DNA of 64,000 nucleotides from Streptomyces sp. 549 (GTDB lineage Bacteria; Actinomycetota; Actinomycetes; Streptomycetales; Streptomycetaceae). The stretch is from assembly GCF_030124175.1 (NCBI RefSeq), contig NZ_JASKMT010000005.1, forward strand, positions 62,001-126,000. Reading direction: 5' to 3'. Positions 53,945 to 63,998 of this stretch are shown here, piece after piece. The stretch's first letter is position 1. Every line of letters starts with the position of its first letter. A model generated the notes under the pieces. It saw nothing but the letters and a program-made list of their open reading frames with translations, was not told the origin of the DNA and made no database searches. Position numbers and translations under genes: made by a program.

Positions 53945-54409
53945 TCAGACAACCACTTCGACGCACTGGCCCGGCGGTTCTCCCGACACCCGTTCGGTCT
54001 CCAGGGCACTCTGCAGAATCACCACAGCCGCTGCCTGGTCGATACGGGCGCGGCCCTTCTTCGCGTTCACTCCGGACGCGCGCATCGACCGCGCAGCGCT
54101 GACCGTACTCATGCGCTCATCGACCAGGCGGACCGGCACCGGTGCGATGCGGCGGGCGGTGACCTGCGCGAACGCGCGCACCTTGGCGGCTGCCGGCCCC
54201 TCCCGTCCGTCGAGCGAGCGGGGCAGGCCGACAACGACCTCCAACGGCTCGTACTCGGCGACGAGCTCGGCCAGCCGGCGCTGGGCGGCAGGCACGTCCC
54301 GGCCGCGAACCGTCTCGACGGGCGTGGCGAGCAGCCCGTCGGGGTCGCTGGACGCGACCCCGATCCGGGCGTCACCGACGTCCACCGCGAGCCGTCGGCC
54401 GCGCCGCAT
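53945..54409 (-). CDS. ruvX: YqgF/RuvX family nuclease (pre-16S rRNA processing, Holliday-junction resolvase-like)
   Basis: A 154-residue RNase H-fold nuclease. Acidic site residues appear in [30 protein letters not shown] and [30 protein letters not shown] is the C-terminal signature. The family processes the 5' end of 16S rRNA. ATG 54409 opens at the first strand; upstream frame has no better site. It lies 46 bases after alaS, a common pair. Confidence 0.92.
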   Translation of the reverse strand: MRRGRRLAVDVGDARIGVASSDPDGLLATPVETVRGRDVPAAQRRLAELVAEYEPLEVVVGLPRSLDGREGPAAAKVRAFAQVTARRIAPVPVRLVDERMSTVSAARSMRASGVNAKKGRARIDQAAAVVILQSALETERVSGEPPGQCVEVVV

Positions 54410-54455
54410 CAGGCGGCCCGGCCGGACCGCGGCCGCGGGACACGGCAGGCGGGAC

Positions 54456-57125
54456 TCATGCGGACGCCGCCACCAGCCGCTCCACGGCGGCCAGCGCCTC
54501 GTCCACGGCGTCGGCGTCCTGGCCGCCGCCCTGCGCGACGTCCGGCTTGCCGCCGCCACCGCCGCCGAGCGCCTTCGCCGCGGCGCGCACCAGCTCGCCG
54601 GCCTTCAGGCCGCGCTCGCGGGCGGCCTCGTTGGTGGCGATGACCGTCACCGGGCGGTCCTTGACGACGCTGAACAGGGCCACGACCGAGGCGCGGTCCC
54701 CGGGGATCCGGCCGCGCACGTCGAGCACCAGCTTGCGCAGGTCGTCGGCGCCGGTGCCGTCCGGCACCCGGGCCGCGACGAGCGCGACGCCGTGCACGTC
54801 GCGGGCGTCGGCGGCCAGGCCGCCGGCGGCCTGGAGCACCTTCTCGGCGCGGAAGCGCTCGATCTCCTTCTCGGCGTCCTTCAGCTTGGCGAGCATGCCG
54901 GAGATCTTCTCCGGCAGTTCCTCCGGGCGGCCCTTCACCAGGTCGGTGAGCTGCGCGACCACGGTGTGCTCCTTGGCCAGGAACCGGTAGGCGTCCGTGC
55001 CCACCAGCGCCTCGACCCGGCGCACGCCGGACCCGATGGAGGACTCGCCGAGCAGCTTCACCAGTCCCAACTGGGCGGTGTTGTGCACGTGGGTGCCGCC
55101 GCACAGCTCCTTGGAGAAGTCGCCGATGGTGACGACCCGCACGCGCTCGCCGTACTTCTCGCCGAACTCGGCGATGGCGCCCTGCTTGCGGGCCTCGTCC
55201 ATGCTCATGACCTCGGCGTGCACGTCCAGCTCACGCCCGAGCACCTCGTTGATCTGCTGCTCCACGTCGGCGAGCACCGAGCCGGGAACGGCGGCGGGCG
55301 AGCCGAAGTCGAAACGGAACCTGCCCGGTGAGTTCTCCGAACCGGCCTGGGCGGCGGTGGGGCCGAGAGCGTCCCGCAGCGCCTGGTGGGTGAGGTGGGT
55401 GGCGCTGTGCGCGCGGGCGATGGCCCGGCGGCGGGAGACGTCGATGGAGCAGAAGGCGGGGGCACCGACCGTGACCTCGCCGACCTGCACGACGCCCTTG
55501 TGGACCGTCACCCCGGCGACGGGCTGCTGCACGTCCCTGACCTCGACCACCGCGCCGCTGTCGAGCCGGATGCGGCCGGTGTCGGCGAGCTGACCGCCGC
55601 CCTCGGCGTAGAAGGGGGTGCGGTCGAGCACGATCTCGACCTCGTCGCCCTCCTGCGCGGCGGGCGAGGTGACGCCGTTGCGCAGCAGGCCGACGACGGT
55701 GGCCTCGCCGTCGGTGTGCACGTAGCCGGTGAACTCGGTGCCGCCGGCGGTGTCGGCGACCTCGCGGTAGGCGGAGAGGTCGGCGTGGCCGGTCTTCTTC
55801 GCCTGGGCGTCGGCCTTGGCCCGCTCGCGCTGCTCCCGCATCAGCCGCCGGAAGCCGTCCTCGTCGACGCTCAGACCCTGCTCGGCGGCCATCTCCAGGG
55901 TGAGGTCGATCGGGAAGCCCCACGTGTCGTGCAGCAGGAAGGCCTTCTCACCGGAGAGCCGGTCGCTGCCGGCGGACCGGGTCTCCGAGACGGCCGTGTC
56001 GAGGATGTTGGTGCCGGCCCGCAGCGTCTTGAGGAAGGCGGCCTCCTCGGCGAGTGCGACCGTCTCGATCCGCTTGCGGTCGGTGAGCAGCTCCGGGTAC
56101 TGCTGGCCCATCGTCTTCAGCACCGTGTCGACCAGGTCGCCGACGACGGGCTCGGTGGCGCCCAGCAGGCGCATGTTGCGGATGGCGCGGCGCATGATGC
56201 GGCGCAGCACGTAGCCGCGCCCCTCGTTGCCCGGGGTGACGCCGTCACCGATCAGCATGACGGAGGTGCGCAGGTGGTCGGCGACCACGCGCAGCGACAC
56301 GTCCGACTCCCCGGCGGCGCCGTAGCGCACCCCGGTCAGCTCGGTGGCCTTGTCCATGACGACACGCAGCGTGTCGGTCTCGTACATGTTGTGCACGCCC
56401 TGCAGGATCATCGCCAGGCGTTCCAGGCCGAGGCCGGTGTCGATGTTCTTGCTCGGCAGCTCACCGAGGATCGGGAAGTCCTCCTTGCCACCGCCGGCGC
56501 CGCGCTCGTACTGCATGAAGACCAGGTTCCAGATCTCCACGTAGCGCTCGTCGTTGACGGCCGGGCCGCCCTCCTCGCCGAACTCCGGGCCCCGGTCGTA
56601 GTTGATCTCCGAGCAGGGGCCGCAGGGTCCGGGCACCCCCATCGACCAGTAGTTGGGGCCCATGCCCAGGCGCTGGATGCGCTCGGCGGGCACTCCGATG
56701 ACGTCGCGCCAGATGCGCTCGGCCTCGTCGTCCTGCTCGTAGACGGTGATCCACAGCTTGGACGGCTCCAGGCCGTAGCCGCCGTCGGCGACGGAGGAGG
56801 TGAGCAGGTCCCAGGCGTACCGGATGGCTCCCTCCTTGAAGTAGTCGCCGAAGGAGAAGTTGCCGCACATCTGGAAGAAGGTGCCGTGCCGGGTGGTGCG
56901 GCCGACCTCCTCGATGTCGGGCGTGCGCACGCACTTCTGCACGCTGGTGGCCCGCGCGTAGGGCGGCTTGACCTCACCGAGGAAGTACGGCTTGAACGGG
57001 ACCATGCCGGCCGGCACCAGCAGCAGCGTCGGGTCGTCCGCGATCAGCGACGCCGACGGCACGACGGTGTGCCCGCGCTCCTCGAAGAAGCTCAGCCAGC
57101 GGCGGCGGATTTCAGCCGACTCCAT
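54456..57125 (-). CDS. alaS: Alanyl-tRNA synthetase
   Basis: An 889-residue class II synthetase charging tRNA-Ala. The aminoacylation domain begins with [22 protein letters not shown] and includes [16 protein letters not shown]. The editing domain has the zinc ligands [11 protein letters not shown] and CGGTH, and the C-terminal DHHA1-type domain is Ala/Gly-rich with [14 protein letters not shown]. Length fits the family. The ATG shares a base with the stop of the preceding DUF6167 gene (TGATG). Confidence 0.96.
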   Translation of the reverse strand: MESAEIRRRWLSFFEERGHTVVPSASLIADDPTLLLVPAGMVPFKPYFLGEVKPPYARATSVQKCVRTPDIEEVGRTTRHGTFFQMCGNFSFGDYFKEGAIRYAWDLLTSSVADGGYGLEPSKLWITVYEQDDEAERIWRDVIGVPAERIQRLGMGPNYWSMGVPGPCGPCSEINYDRGPEFGEEGGPAVNDERYVEIWNLVFMQYERGAGGGKEDFPILGELPSKNIDTGLGLERLAMILQGVHNMYETDTLRVVMDKATELTGVRYGAAGESDVSLRVVADHLRTSVMLIGDGVTPGNEGRGYVLRRIMRRAIRNMRLLGATEPVVGDLVDTVLKTMGQQYPELLTDRKRIETVALAEEAAFLKTLRAGTNILDTAVSETRSAGSDRLSGEKAFLLHDTWGFPIDLTLEMAAEQGLSVDEDGFRRLMREQRERAKADAQAKKTGHADLSAYREVADTAGGTEFTGYVHTDGEATVVGLLRNGVTSPAAQEGDEVEIVLDRTPFYAEGGGQLADTGRIRLDSGAVVEVRDVQQPVAGVTVHKGVVQVGEVTVGAPAFCSIDVSRRRAIARAHSATHLTHQALRDALGPTAAQAGSENSPGRFRFDFGSPAAVPGSVLADVEQQINEVLGRELDVHAEVMSMDEARKQGAIAEFGEKYGERVRVVTIGDFSKELCGGTHVHNTAQLGLVKLLGESSIGSGVRRVEALVGTDAYRFLAKEHTVVAQLTDLVKGRPEELPEKISGMLAKLKDAEKEIERFRAEKVLQAAGGLAADARDVHGVALVAARVPDGTGADDLRKLVLDVRGRIPGDRASVVALFSVVKDRPVTVIATNEAARERGLKAGELVRAAAKALGGGGGGKPDVAQGGGQDADAVDEALAAVERLVAASA

Positions 57126-57472
57126 CAGTGGTCCTCATTTCGGGTCGTTCGGTGGGTCGGGCCCAGCGCGTTCCGCGGCGGGGCGGAGGTGGTGCGGGGC
57201 AGTGCGGGGCTCGGCGCGGGGCGGCCGAGCGCGGGGGCGTCGGGGTCGGCGGCGAGTCCGAGCGCGTCGTTCAGTTCGTCCTCGCGCTGCACCATGCCAG
57301 AGCGTACGTCGGCGGCGAACTCCTTGAGCCGGTGGCCCGCGTCGACCGCCTTGTCCGCGGCCCGGGCCGCGAGCGACTCGGGGGTGAGGCTGCGCAGCTT
57401 GCGGTTGACCTTGGTGGTGGCCCAGACGCCTGCGGCGGCGCCGGCGCTGAACCAGAAGGCACGGCGGATCAT
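57125..57472 (-). CDS. Small conserved actinobacterial protein (DUF6167-like)
   Basis: A 115-residue protein. The N-terminus is a short hydrophobic, likely membrane-associated segment ([19 protein letters not shown]), followed by an amphipathic helix region (residues 20-75) and a Pro/Thr/Arg-rich tail. It recurs upstream of alaS in Streptomyces, between the DUF948 protein and alaS. No function is known; a partner for the DUF948 membrane protein is plausible from constant pairing. Confidence 0.75.
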   Translation of the reverse strand: MIRRAFWFSAGAAAGVWATTKVNRKLRSLTPESLAARAADKAVDAGHRLKEFAADVRSGMVQREDELNDALGLAADPDAPALGRPAPSPALPRTTSAPPRNALGPTHRTTRNEDH

Positions 57473-57479
57473 GGGCTGA

Positions 57480-57911
57480 TCAGTCCTTTCCCCGGCTGCG
57501 CCAACCGCCGCGACGAGCCTGCGGCACGGTCCGGCTGACGACCACGGCCGGGCGGCGCGGGGTTGTGTTGCGGCGGCCCAGGGCCCGGCGGACGCCGTAC
57601 CCGAAGGCCGCGACCTTGACGAGCGGGCCGCCGAAGGCGGTGGAGACGGTGGAGGAGAGCGCCGACGCGTTCGCGGTGACCTCCTGGACGTCGGAGGCGA
57701 TGGAGTCGACGCGCGCCAGCTGGTCCTGCGCGGAACGCACCGTCGCCGAGGCCTCGCCCAGCAGGGGGACCGCCTGCTCGGTCACTCCCGTCACCAGTTT
57801 GGTGGCGGCCTTGAGCGTCTGGGCCAGCCTCACCAGGACCACGGCGAGGAACGAGACCAGGATCGCCCAGAAGACAGCCACCAGGAGGCCGGCCACCTCT
57901 CCACCGGACAC
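57480..57911 (-). CDS. DUF948-domain membrane protein
   Basis: A 143-residue protein. One membrane helix (about 5-27: VAGLLVAVFWAILVSFLAVVLV) is followed by a long helical segment (about 30-95, heptad-like; ATVRSAQDQLARVDSIASDVQEVTANAS in parts) typical of DUF948, and a basic C-terminal tail. GTG 57911 begins at the conserved VSGGEVAG. It is first in the run with the DUF6167 gene and alaS. The family is seen in general-stress or cell-envelope settings; no precise role is known. Confidence 0.78.
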   Translation of the reverse strand: MSGGEVAGLLVAVFWAILVSFLAVVLVRLAQTLKAATKLVTGVTEQAVPLLGEASATVRSAQDQLARVDSIASDVQEVTANASALSSTVSTAFGGPLVKVAAFGYGVRRALGRRNTTPRRPAVVVSRTVPQARRGGWRSRGKD

Positions 57912-58133
57912 ACTGCACCGCTTCCGTCGGTTGTTGTCGTCTTCCTGCGTTGATGCGCGACGCCACGCGCGGGTGCCGGCACGCCGGCTCACCGACTGCG
58001 ACGGCGAGTCACGACCTTATCGCGCCGGGCGGCGGCCGCCGTAACGGTTAGTTCCGCGCCGCGGCCGCGGTCGCCGGGGCGGTGCCCGGCGCGGTTGTAC
58101 GTTCCGCTCCACTCTCAGTACGCTCCGTGTCCC

Positions 58134-60296
58134 ATGCGCCACTTCCCGGACTTCCCGGACTTCCCGGCCGACCCCCCACCGGCCCGGCTTCCCGGTCACG
58201 CCTGGGGCAACCTCCCCGCCGAGTTCAACGAGTTCGTCGGCCGCGGCCCCGAGCTCGCAGCGCTCGCAGACCGGTTGCGGCAGTGCCGGCTGGTGACCGT
58301 CACCGGGACGGGCGGGGTCGGCAAGAGCAGGCTGGCCGTCCGAGCGGCTCGCGATCAGCAGGATCGCTTCTGCGACGGCGTCTGGCTGGTGGACGCCTCC
58401 ACCGTGCTGGACTCCGGCCTGCTCCCGCAGGCGGTCGCCGACACCCTGGGACTCACCGACGGCACTGACCGGCCGGTGCTCACCGTGCTCGGCGAGCACC
58501 TCGCGGGCCGGCGGGCGCTGCTGCTCCTGGACGGGGTCGAGCACCTGGTCGAGGAGTGCGCGGCCCTGGTCCACCACCTGCTGCGCGCGGCCCCCGAGCT
58601 GCGGGTGCTCGCCACCGGGCGGCGTCCGCTGGAGCTACCCGGTGAGCAGGTGCTGCCGCTCGACCCGCTTCCCGTTCCGGGCGAGGACGCCGTGGAACTG
58701 TTCACCCGTCGCGCGGCCGCGGTGGTTCCCGGGTTCCCCGCCGACGCGGGCGAACAGGCCGCGGCGGTCAGCGTCTGCCGGCACCTGGACGGCATCCCGC
58801 TGGCCCTGGAGCTGGCAGCGGGCCGGATGCGGGCGCTGTCGGTGACGCAGCTGCTGCACCGCCTCGACGACCGGTTCCAGGTGCTGACCGGGTCCGGCCG
58901 CGGGGTCCCGGCCCGGCACCGGACGCTGCGCACGGCCGTCGGCTGGAGCCACGAGCTGTGCACGCCGCAGGAACGGCTGCTGTGGGCACGGCTGTCCGTC
59001 TTCACCGGGCACTTCGGCCTGGAGGCGGCCGAGTACGTCTGCGTCGGACCCGACCTGGCGGAGGAGGACGTCTTCGAGCTGCTGGCCGAACTGGTCACCC
59101 AGTCCGTGGTGGTCCGCGAGCGCCACGCGGACGAGGTGCGCTACCGGATGCTCGACACCGTGCGGGAGTACGGCGCCGACTGGCTGGACGCCCTCGGCGG
59201 CACCGAGCGGATGCGCCGCCGGCACCGCGACTGGTACCTGGGACTGGCCACCTGGTGCGAGCTGGACTGGTTCGGTCCCCGGCAGCTGTCGATCAAGAAG
59301 CAGATCGACGCGGAGCTGCCGAACCTGCGGGCCGCGATGGAGTTCAGCCTCGACTGCGGGGAGGAGGCCCATCTCGGGCAGCACCTGGCGTCGTCCCTGT
59401 GGTTCTACTGGGTCGGCTGCGGGCGGCTGACCGAGGGCCGGCACTGGCTCGACCGGGCGCTGGAGGTGAGCTCCGCACGTCCCGGTTCCCGCCTCAAGAC
59501 GCTGTGGGTGACGGGTTACGCCGCCGTACTGCAGGGCGACACGGCGGGAGCGGTGGCGGCGCTCATGGAGTGCCGGGAGGGCGCGGAGGCGGCCGGTGAC
59601 AGCCTGGCCGCGGCGTACGCGGGGCACCGGACGGGCTGCATGGCGCTGCTGTCCGACGACATGCCGCGGGCCGAGCGGCTGTTCCGCGAGGCGCTGGAGA
59701 GGTACCGGGAGGCCGGCGAGCTCAACAGCAACGTGCTGATGGGGCAGGTGGAACTGGCGATGACGCTGGCCCACCAGGGCGATCTGGCGGGCGCGGTGGA
59801 CCTCTGCGAGGACGTGGTGGAGGTGTGCGGCCGGTTCGGGGAGCGCTGGGCGCTGGCCTACGCGCTGCACGTGCTGGCCTGGGCGGCGTGGGCGGACGGC
59901 GAGGCCCGCCGGGCGTCGGACCTGCTGACCGAGTGCCTGGCCATCCACCACACGTTCGGCGACCTGCTGGGGCTCGCACTGAGCCTGGAGCTGTTCGCAC
60001 TGGTGACGGCCGGGCTGGGCGACCCGGGCGAGGCGGCGCTGCTCCAGGGTGCGGCGGGGCGGCTGTGGCCGTCGGTCGGCCCGAAGCTGTTCGGTTCGCG
60101 CTACTTCCACGTCCCCCACCTGCGGTGCGAGGAACTGGCCAGGGCAGCCCTGGGCGACGCGGGCTACGAGCTGCGGCGCCGGGAGGGCGAGGGCCTGGAC
60201 CTGCCGGCCGTGGTGCGCCGGGTGCTTCCCGGTGCGGCTCCGGAGGCGGAGACGTGCGGCAACCGAATGCAGGACTCCCCCGCCGCCCCGCGATGA
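58134..60296 (+). CDS. NB-ARC/AfsR-like ATPase with tetratricopeptide-like repeats
   Basis: A 720-residue STAND-type ATPase. After a short Pro/Phe/Asp-rich head (a 9-base repeat encodes FPDFPDFPAD) comes FVGRGPELAALADRL, the P-loop GTGGVGKS at about 58-65, Walker B ALLLLDGVEHL and the GIPLALELAAGRMRAL sensor. The winged-helix and TPR-like region (about 330-680) follows. It lacks the SARP or LuxR DNA-binding domain found in AfsR or LuxR-type STAND regulators, so its output is unclear. ATG 58134 is preferred over an upstream TTG. It is divergent from the DUF948 gene and convergent with rpsD. Confidence 0.8.
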   Translation: MRHFPDFPDFPADPPPARLPGHAWGNLPAEFNEFVGRGPELAALADRLRQCRLVTVTGTGGVGKSRLAVRAARDQQDRFCDGVWLVDASTVLDSGLLPQAVADTLGLTDGTDRPVLTVLGEHLAGRRALLLLDGVEHLVEECAALVHHLLRAAPELRVLATGRRPLELPGEQVLPLDPLPVPGEDAVELFTRRAAAVVPGFPADAGEQAAAVSVCRHLDGIPLALELAAGRMRALSVTQLLHRLDDRFQVLTGSGRGVPARHRTLRTAVGWSHELCTPQERLLWARLSVFTGHFGLEAAEYVCVGPDLAEEDVFELLAELVTQSVVVRERHADEVRYRMLDTVREYGADWLDALGGTERMRRRHRDWYLGLATWCELDWFGPRQLSIKKQIDAELPNLRAAMEFSLDCGEEAHLGQHLASSLWFYWVGCGRLTEGRHWLDRALEVSSARPGSRLKTLWVTGYAAVLQGDTAGAVAALMECREGAEAAGDSLAAAYAGHRTGCMALLSDDMPRAERLFREALERYREAGELNSNVLMGQVELAMTLAHQGDLAGAVDLCEDVVEVCGRFGERWALAYALHVLAWAAWADGEARRASDLLTECLAIHHTFGDLLGLALSLELFALVTAGLGDPGEAALLQGAAGRLWPSVGPKLFGSRYFHVPHLRCEELARAALGDAGYELRRREGEGLDLPAVVRRVLPGAAPEAETCGNRMQDSPAAPR

Positions 60297-60314
60297 GGCG
60301 GGGTGACGGGGGAG
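60275..60314. terminator. Hairpin overlapping the end of the NB-ARC gene
   Basis: An 8-bp outer stem (60275-60282 with 60307-60314) encloses a 6-bp inner stem (60286-60291 with 60298-60303), spanning the stop codon at 60294. It can act for both the NB-ARC gene and the convergent rpsD. Confidence 0.55.
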
Positions 60315-60333
60315 CCTGGAGAGCCGCTGAGCG

Positions 60334-60945
60334 TCAGCGGGCGTAGTACTCGACGACGAGCTGCTCGTCGCAGATCACCGGGATCTCCTTGCGGTTGGGG
60401 TCCCGGTCGAGCCGGAACGCCAGCGCCTGGAGGTTGACCTCAAGGTAGCGCGGGGTCTCACCGTCGAGGGCGTAGCCACCCTCGCGGGCGACCTGGAAGG
60501 GGTGCTTCGCGCGGCTGCGCTCGCGCACCATCACCACGTCGTCCGGGCGGACCCGGAAGGAGGGCTTGTCGACCTTGCGGCCGTTGACCTCGATGTGGCC
60601 GTGCACCACCATCTGGCGGGCCTGGTAGATCGTCCGGGCGATGCCCGAACGCAGGACGAGCGCGTCCAGGCGGCGCTCAAGCTCGATGATGAGGGCTTCG
60701 CCCGTCTTGCCGTCGACCTTCCGAGCGCGGTCGTAGGCACGGGCCATCTGCTTCTCGCTGATGTCGTACTGCGCGCGCAGGCGCTGCTTCTCCAGCAGAC
60801 GGACCTTGTAGTCACTGTTCTGCTTGCGGCCCCGGCCGTGCTCACCCGGCGGGTAGGGGCGCTGCTCGAAGTACTTGACTGCCTTCGGGGTCAGCGCGAT
60901 GCCGAGTGCACGCGACTTCTTGACCTTGGGACGCGACTGGTTCAC
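60334..60945 (-). CDS. rpsD: 30S ribosomal protein S4
   Basis: A 203-residue 16S rRNA-binding assembly protein. It begins [26 protein letters not shown] and has the S4 RNA-binding domain ([38 protein letters not shown], in pieces). It lacks the zinc-binding cysteines of the alternative form (C-minus type). GTG 60945 has GGAGG ten bases upstream. It stands alone, away from the main ribosomal operons, and its leader begins inside the iron box at 60968-60986. Confidence 0.95.
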   Translation of the reverse strand: MNQSRPKVKKSRALGIALTPKAVKYFEQRPYPPGEHGRGRKQNSDYKVRLLEKQRLRAQYDISEKQMARAYDRARKVDGKTGEALIIELERRLDALVLRSGIARTIYQARQMVVHGHIEVNGRKVDKPSFRVRPDDVVMVRERSRAKHPFQVAREGGYALDGETPRYLEVNLQALAFRLDRDPNRKEIPVICDEQLVVEYYAR

Positions 60946-60967
60946 GTGGAACGGACCTCCATGTAGG

Positions 60968-60986
60968 TTAGGTTAGGCTTACCTTA
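60968..60986. promoter_or_regulatory. Iron box (DmdR/IdeR operator) between rpsD and DUF2470 gene
   Basis: TTAGGTTAGGCTTACCTTA matches the actinobacterial iron-box consensus TTAGGTTAGGCTAACCTAA in 17 of 19 positions. It lies 15 bases before the plus-strand DUF2470 ATG and 22 bases before the rpsD start on the other strand. Iron-loaded DmdR1 would be expected to bind and repress at least the DUF2470 gene; an effect on rpsD depends on where its promoter lies. Confidence 0.8.
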
Positions 60987-61001
60987 GCGGAGGAGAAACG
61001 C

Positions 61002-61832
61002 ATGCTTCGACCGGGGATCCCCCTGCCCAGCACCGACCACGATGCCGGGACGGGTCAGCCGCGTCCCGTGGAAGAAAGCCCTCGGCAGCCGACCGCCGCC
61101 GAGCGTGTGCGTACCCTCGCGGAGTCCAGCCTATCGGCAACCCTGTCGATTTCGGGAATCGAGGTCGCGGAGACGGCCTTCTCGGGCCCACGGGTCCGCG
61201 CCGTGGATTCCGCCGGGGACGTGTTGCTGCAGGTCGCAGCCGACTCCCCGGCTGCCAGAGCCGCCACCCACGCCCAGGACGACGACCTGCCCGCCGTGAT
61301 CGGGATCACCGACGTGGCGCCCGTCGCCGTGCCCCACCGCGTCCGCGGCACGGCCCGCGTCAGCGGCTGGCTCACCCCCGTGCGCGGTGAGGCGAGGGTA
61401 CGCGCCGCCCGGCTGCTCGCGAACACCGACCCGGACGCCCCGCCCGCCCACGGGGCGGGCTGGACCGTGCTGCGCCTGGAGGTCGGCGGCGCGGAGATCG
61501 ACGACCTGTGGGGCGCCGCGGCGGTGGAGCCGGACGACTTCGCCGACGCGCGCCCGGACCCGCTCGCCGCGCACGAGGCCGAACTGCTCCAGCACCTTTC
61601 CGCCGCCCACAGCGACCAGGTGCACGGCCTCGGCACGCTGCTCGACGCCGACGACGAGGGACTCACCGACGGCCGACGGGCCGTTCCGCTCGCCCTCGAC
61701 CGGCACGGCCTGCGGGTGCGCTTCTGCGGCGAGCGCGACGGCTTCGACATCAGGTTCGAGTTCCCCGACCCCGTCGAGGACGTCTGCGGGCTGCGCCAGG
61801 CCATGCACCGCCTCTTCCAGGCGGCGGGCTGA
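61002..61832 (+). CDS. DUF2470-domain protein, iron-regulated candidate
   Basis: A 276-residue soluble protein. The N-terminal half (about 30-175) is pyridoxamine-oxidase/HugZ-like in pattern (VRTLAESSLSATLSISG..., VSGWLTPVRGEARVRAARLLA in parts), and the C-terminal DUF2470 domain (about 190-270) has AAHSDQVHGL and a late PVEDVCGLRQAMHRLF. DUF2470 domains occur in haem-utilisation and haem-degrading proteins. ATG 61002 follows GGAGGAG, with the iron box just upstream. A role in haem or iron handling follows from family and operator; the reaction is not known. Confidence 0.8.
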   Translation: MLRPGIPLPSTDHDAGTGQPRPVEESPRQPTAAERVRTLAESSLSATLSISGIEVAETAFSGPRVRAVDSAGDVLLQVAADSPAARAATHAQDDDLPAVIGITDVAPVAVPHRVRGTARVSGWLTPVRGEARVRAARLLANTDPDAPPAHGAGWTVLRLEVGGAEIDDLWGAAAVEPDDFADARPDPLAAHEAELLQHLSAAHSDQVHGLGTLLDADDEGLTDGRRAVPLALDRHGLRVRFCGERDGFDIRFEFPDPVEDVCGLRQAMHRLFQAAG

Positions 61833-61878
61833 CCGCGCACGCCCTGCCTCCGGCACCGCGCGGACGCCCGGCGGGCGC

Positions 61879-63243
61879 TCAGCGCTCGTCGGGCTGCTCG
61901 CCGCGCAGCCGGGCGCGCACCCGCTCGGCCACCTCGGCGTACCGCGCCTCGGCGCCGTAGCGGGTGGGACGGTAGTAGCGCTTCCCCCGCACGTCGTCCG
62001 GCGCGTACTGCTGCGCGGCGATGCCGCCCGGCAGGTCGTGCGGGTACTGGTAGCCCTGGCCGTGGCCGAGTTTCTGCGCGCCCTTGTAGTGGCTGTCCCG
62101 CAGGTGGCCGGGCACCGGCCCGGCCAGGCCGGCCCGCACGTCGGCCAGCGCCGCGTCGATCGCCAGGTACGCGGCGTTGGACTTGGGCGCGAGAGCCAGG
62201 GCCACCACCGCCTGACCCAGGATGATGCGGGCCTCCGGGAAACCGATCAGCGCCACCGCCTGGGCCGCGGCGACCGCGGTCTGCAGTGCCGCCGGGTCGG
62301 CCAGGCCCACGTCCTCGCTCGCGGAGATCATCAGCCGCCGCGCGATGAAGCGCGGGTCCTCGCCCGCCTCGATCATGCGGGCAAGGTAGTGCAGGGCCGC
62401 GTCGACGTCCGAGCCGCGGATCGACTTGATGAGGGCGCTGGAGACGTCGTAGTGCTGGTCGCCGTCCCGGTCGTACTTCACCGCCGCCCGGTCGACGGCC
62501 TGCTCCAGGGTCTCCAGCGTCAGCGCGCTCTCGCCCTTCGACAGCGCCGCGCCCGCGCCCGCCTCCAGCGCGGTGAGCGCCCGCCGGGCGTCACCCCCGG
62601 CGATCCGCAGCAGGTGCCGTTCGGCGTCCGCCTCCAGCACGACGGAACCGTCCAGGCCGCGCGGATCGGCGACGGCCCGGCGGACCAGGCCGCTGAGGTC
62701 CTCGTCGGTGAGCGGTTCCAGGGTGAGCAGCAGCGACCGGGACAGCAGCGGCGAGATGACGGAGAAGTAGGGGTTCTCCGTGGTCGCGGCGACCAGGGTC
62801 ACCCAGCGGTTCTCCACCGCCGGCAGCAGCGAGTCCTGCTGGGCCTTGCTGAAGCGGTGGATCTCGTCCAGGAACAGCACGGTGTCCTTGCCGTACGCGC
62901 CCGAGGAGCGCCGGGCGCCCTCGATGACGGCGCGGACCTCCTTGACGCCGGCGGTGATGGCCGACAGTTCCACGAAGCGCTTCTCGGTGGCGAGGCTGAC
63001 CACGTAGGCGAGCGTGGTCTTGCCCGTGCCGGGCGGGCCCCAGAGGATCACCGAGGACGGACCGGCCGGCCCGCCGCCGCTCTCGCCCACCAGCCGCCGC
63101 AGCGGCGAGCCGGGACGCAGCAGGTGCTGCTGGCCGACCACCTCGTCCAGGGTGCGCGGACGCATCCGCACCGCCAGCGGGCTGGCGGACGGCTCCTGCG
63201 CCTGGCGTTCCTCGGCGGCGGCGGTGAACAGGTCGGGCTCCAC
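61879..63243 (-). CDS. rarA: Replication-associated recombination protein A (RarA/MgsA AAA+ ATPase)
   Basis: A 454-residue AAA+ ATPase of the clamp-loader-like group acting at stalled forks. [17 protein letters not shown] precedes Walker [11 protein letters not shown] (68-77), Walker [10 protein letters not shown] (123-131) and the sensor [16 protein letters not shown]. The C-terminal tetramerisation domain has [26 protein letters not shown] and [12 protein letters not shown] 63243 is inferred from family start; upstream ribosome site is weak. It is convergent with the DUF2470 gene. Confidence 0.92.
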   Translation of the reverse strand: MEPDLFTAAAEERQAQEPSASPLAVRMRPRTLDEVVGQQHLLRPGSPLRRLVGESGGGPAGPSSVILWGPPGTGKTTLAYVVSLATEKRFVELSAITAGVKEVRAVIEGARRSSGAYGKDTVLFLDEIHRFSKAQQDSLLPAVENRWVTLVAATTENPYFSVISPLLSRSLLLTLEPLTDEDLSGLVRRAVADPRGLDGSVVLEADAERHLLRIAGGDARRALTALEAGAGAALSKGESALTLETLEQAVDRAAVKYDRDGDQHYDVSSALIKSIRGSDVDAALHYLARMIEAGEDPRFIARRLMISASEDVGLADPAALQTAVAAAQAVALIGFPEARIILGQAVVALALAPKSNAAYLAIDAALADVRAGLAGPVPGHLRDSHYKGAQKLGHGQGYQYPHDLPGGIAAQQYAPDDVRGKRYYRPTRYGAEARYAEVAERVRARLRGEQPDER

Positions 63244-63272
63244 GAGACCCAACCCTAGGTCACGGCACCGAC

Positions 63273-63304
63273 AGTGCCCGGCGCGCGGTCGGCGGCCGGG
63301 CACT
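63273..63304. terminator. Hairpin between VKOR gene and rarA
   Basis: Perfect 10-bp arms (63273-63282 and 63295-63304) with a 12-base loop, 46 bases after the VKOR stop on the minus strand and before the rarA start. Confidence 0.6.
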
Positions 63305-63350
63305 TCCGGGGGGCGCGTCCCGGCGGTCGGCCGGTCGGCTCACCGGTCGG

Positions 63351-63998
63351 TCAGCTGGTCCAGAAGTCCCACCAGCGGGTCAGGATCAGCATGCCGATGA
63401 TCGCGACGTGCATCGTCGGCAGCAGCCAGTGGAACTCCAGCAGCCCGCGGCGCAGGCCTTCGGGCGCCGGCAGCAGCCGGTGCTTCAGGTTGTGCACGAG
63501 CGTGTACCAGAACATGAAGATCGTGCCGACCCAGGCCAGGCAGCACCACAGGCACAGCGCGCCGATGACGTACAGCGACTGGTACATCAGCCAGGTGCAG
63601 AAGACCACGCCGAACAGCGTGCCGCCCTGCAGGCCGAGCCAGAACCAGGGCCGGTAGCGCGCGCCCGCCAGCAGGCCCACGCCGATGGCGACGACCATGC
63701 CGTAGGTGACCAGGCCCAGCATCGGGTTCGGGAAGCCGAACACCGAGGCCTGCTTGCTCTCCATGATGTTGCCGCACGCCACGACCGGGTTGAAGCTGCA
63801 CCCCAGCTCGTAGGTCTCGCCGTCGACCTTGGCCTGGAGCAGCATGAACTTGTCGTAGGTGATCACCCACGCCGCCACCAGGCCGGCCAGCGCGCTGACG
63901 ATGAGCATCCAGGCGAGCGGCCGTCCGGCCCCGATCGCGCCGGACGCCGGATCGTCCGTGTCGGAGCCTGCCGTGTCGCTGGGAGCCGTGGTCGTCAT
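63351..63998 (-). CDS. Vitamin K epoxide reductase family membrane protein
   Basis: A 215-residue integral membrane oxidoreductase with about five helices, starting near residue 27. The loop cysteines Cys67 and Cys75 ([16 protein letters not shown]) and the active-site Cys149-x-x-Cys152 (CLWCC) are all present, with the conserved Ser/Thr region between. Bacterial VKOR passes electrons from a DsbA-like protein to quinone, so disulfide formation outside the membrane is the expected role. Many homologues are fused to a thioredoxin domain; this one is not. ATG 63998 is at the window edge, so its promoter is outside. Confidence 0.88.
   Translation of the reverse strand: MTTTAPSDTAGSDTDDPASGAIGAGRPLAWMLIVSALAGLVAAWVITYDKFMLLQAKVDGETYELGCSFNPVVACGNIMESKQASVFGFPNPMLGLVTYGMVVAIGVGLLAGARYRPWFWLGLQGGTLFGVVFCTWLMYQSLYVIGALCLWCCLAWVGTIFMFWYTLVHNLKHRLLPAPEGLRRGLLEFHWLLPTMHVAIIGMLILTRWWDFWTS

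Noticed and set aside
51897..55331. Open frame of 1144 codons on the plus strand over mltG, ruvX and alaS
   Set aside because: Mirror of genuine codon bias of mltG and alaS; no recognisable domain.
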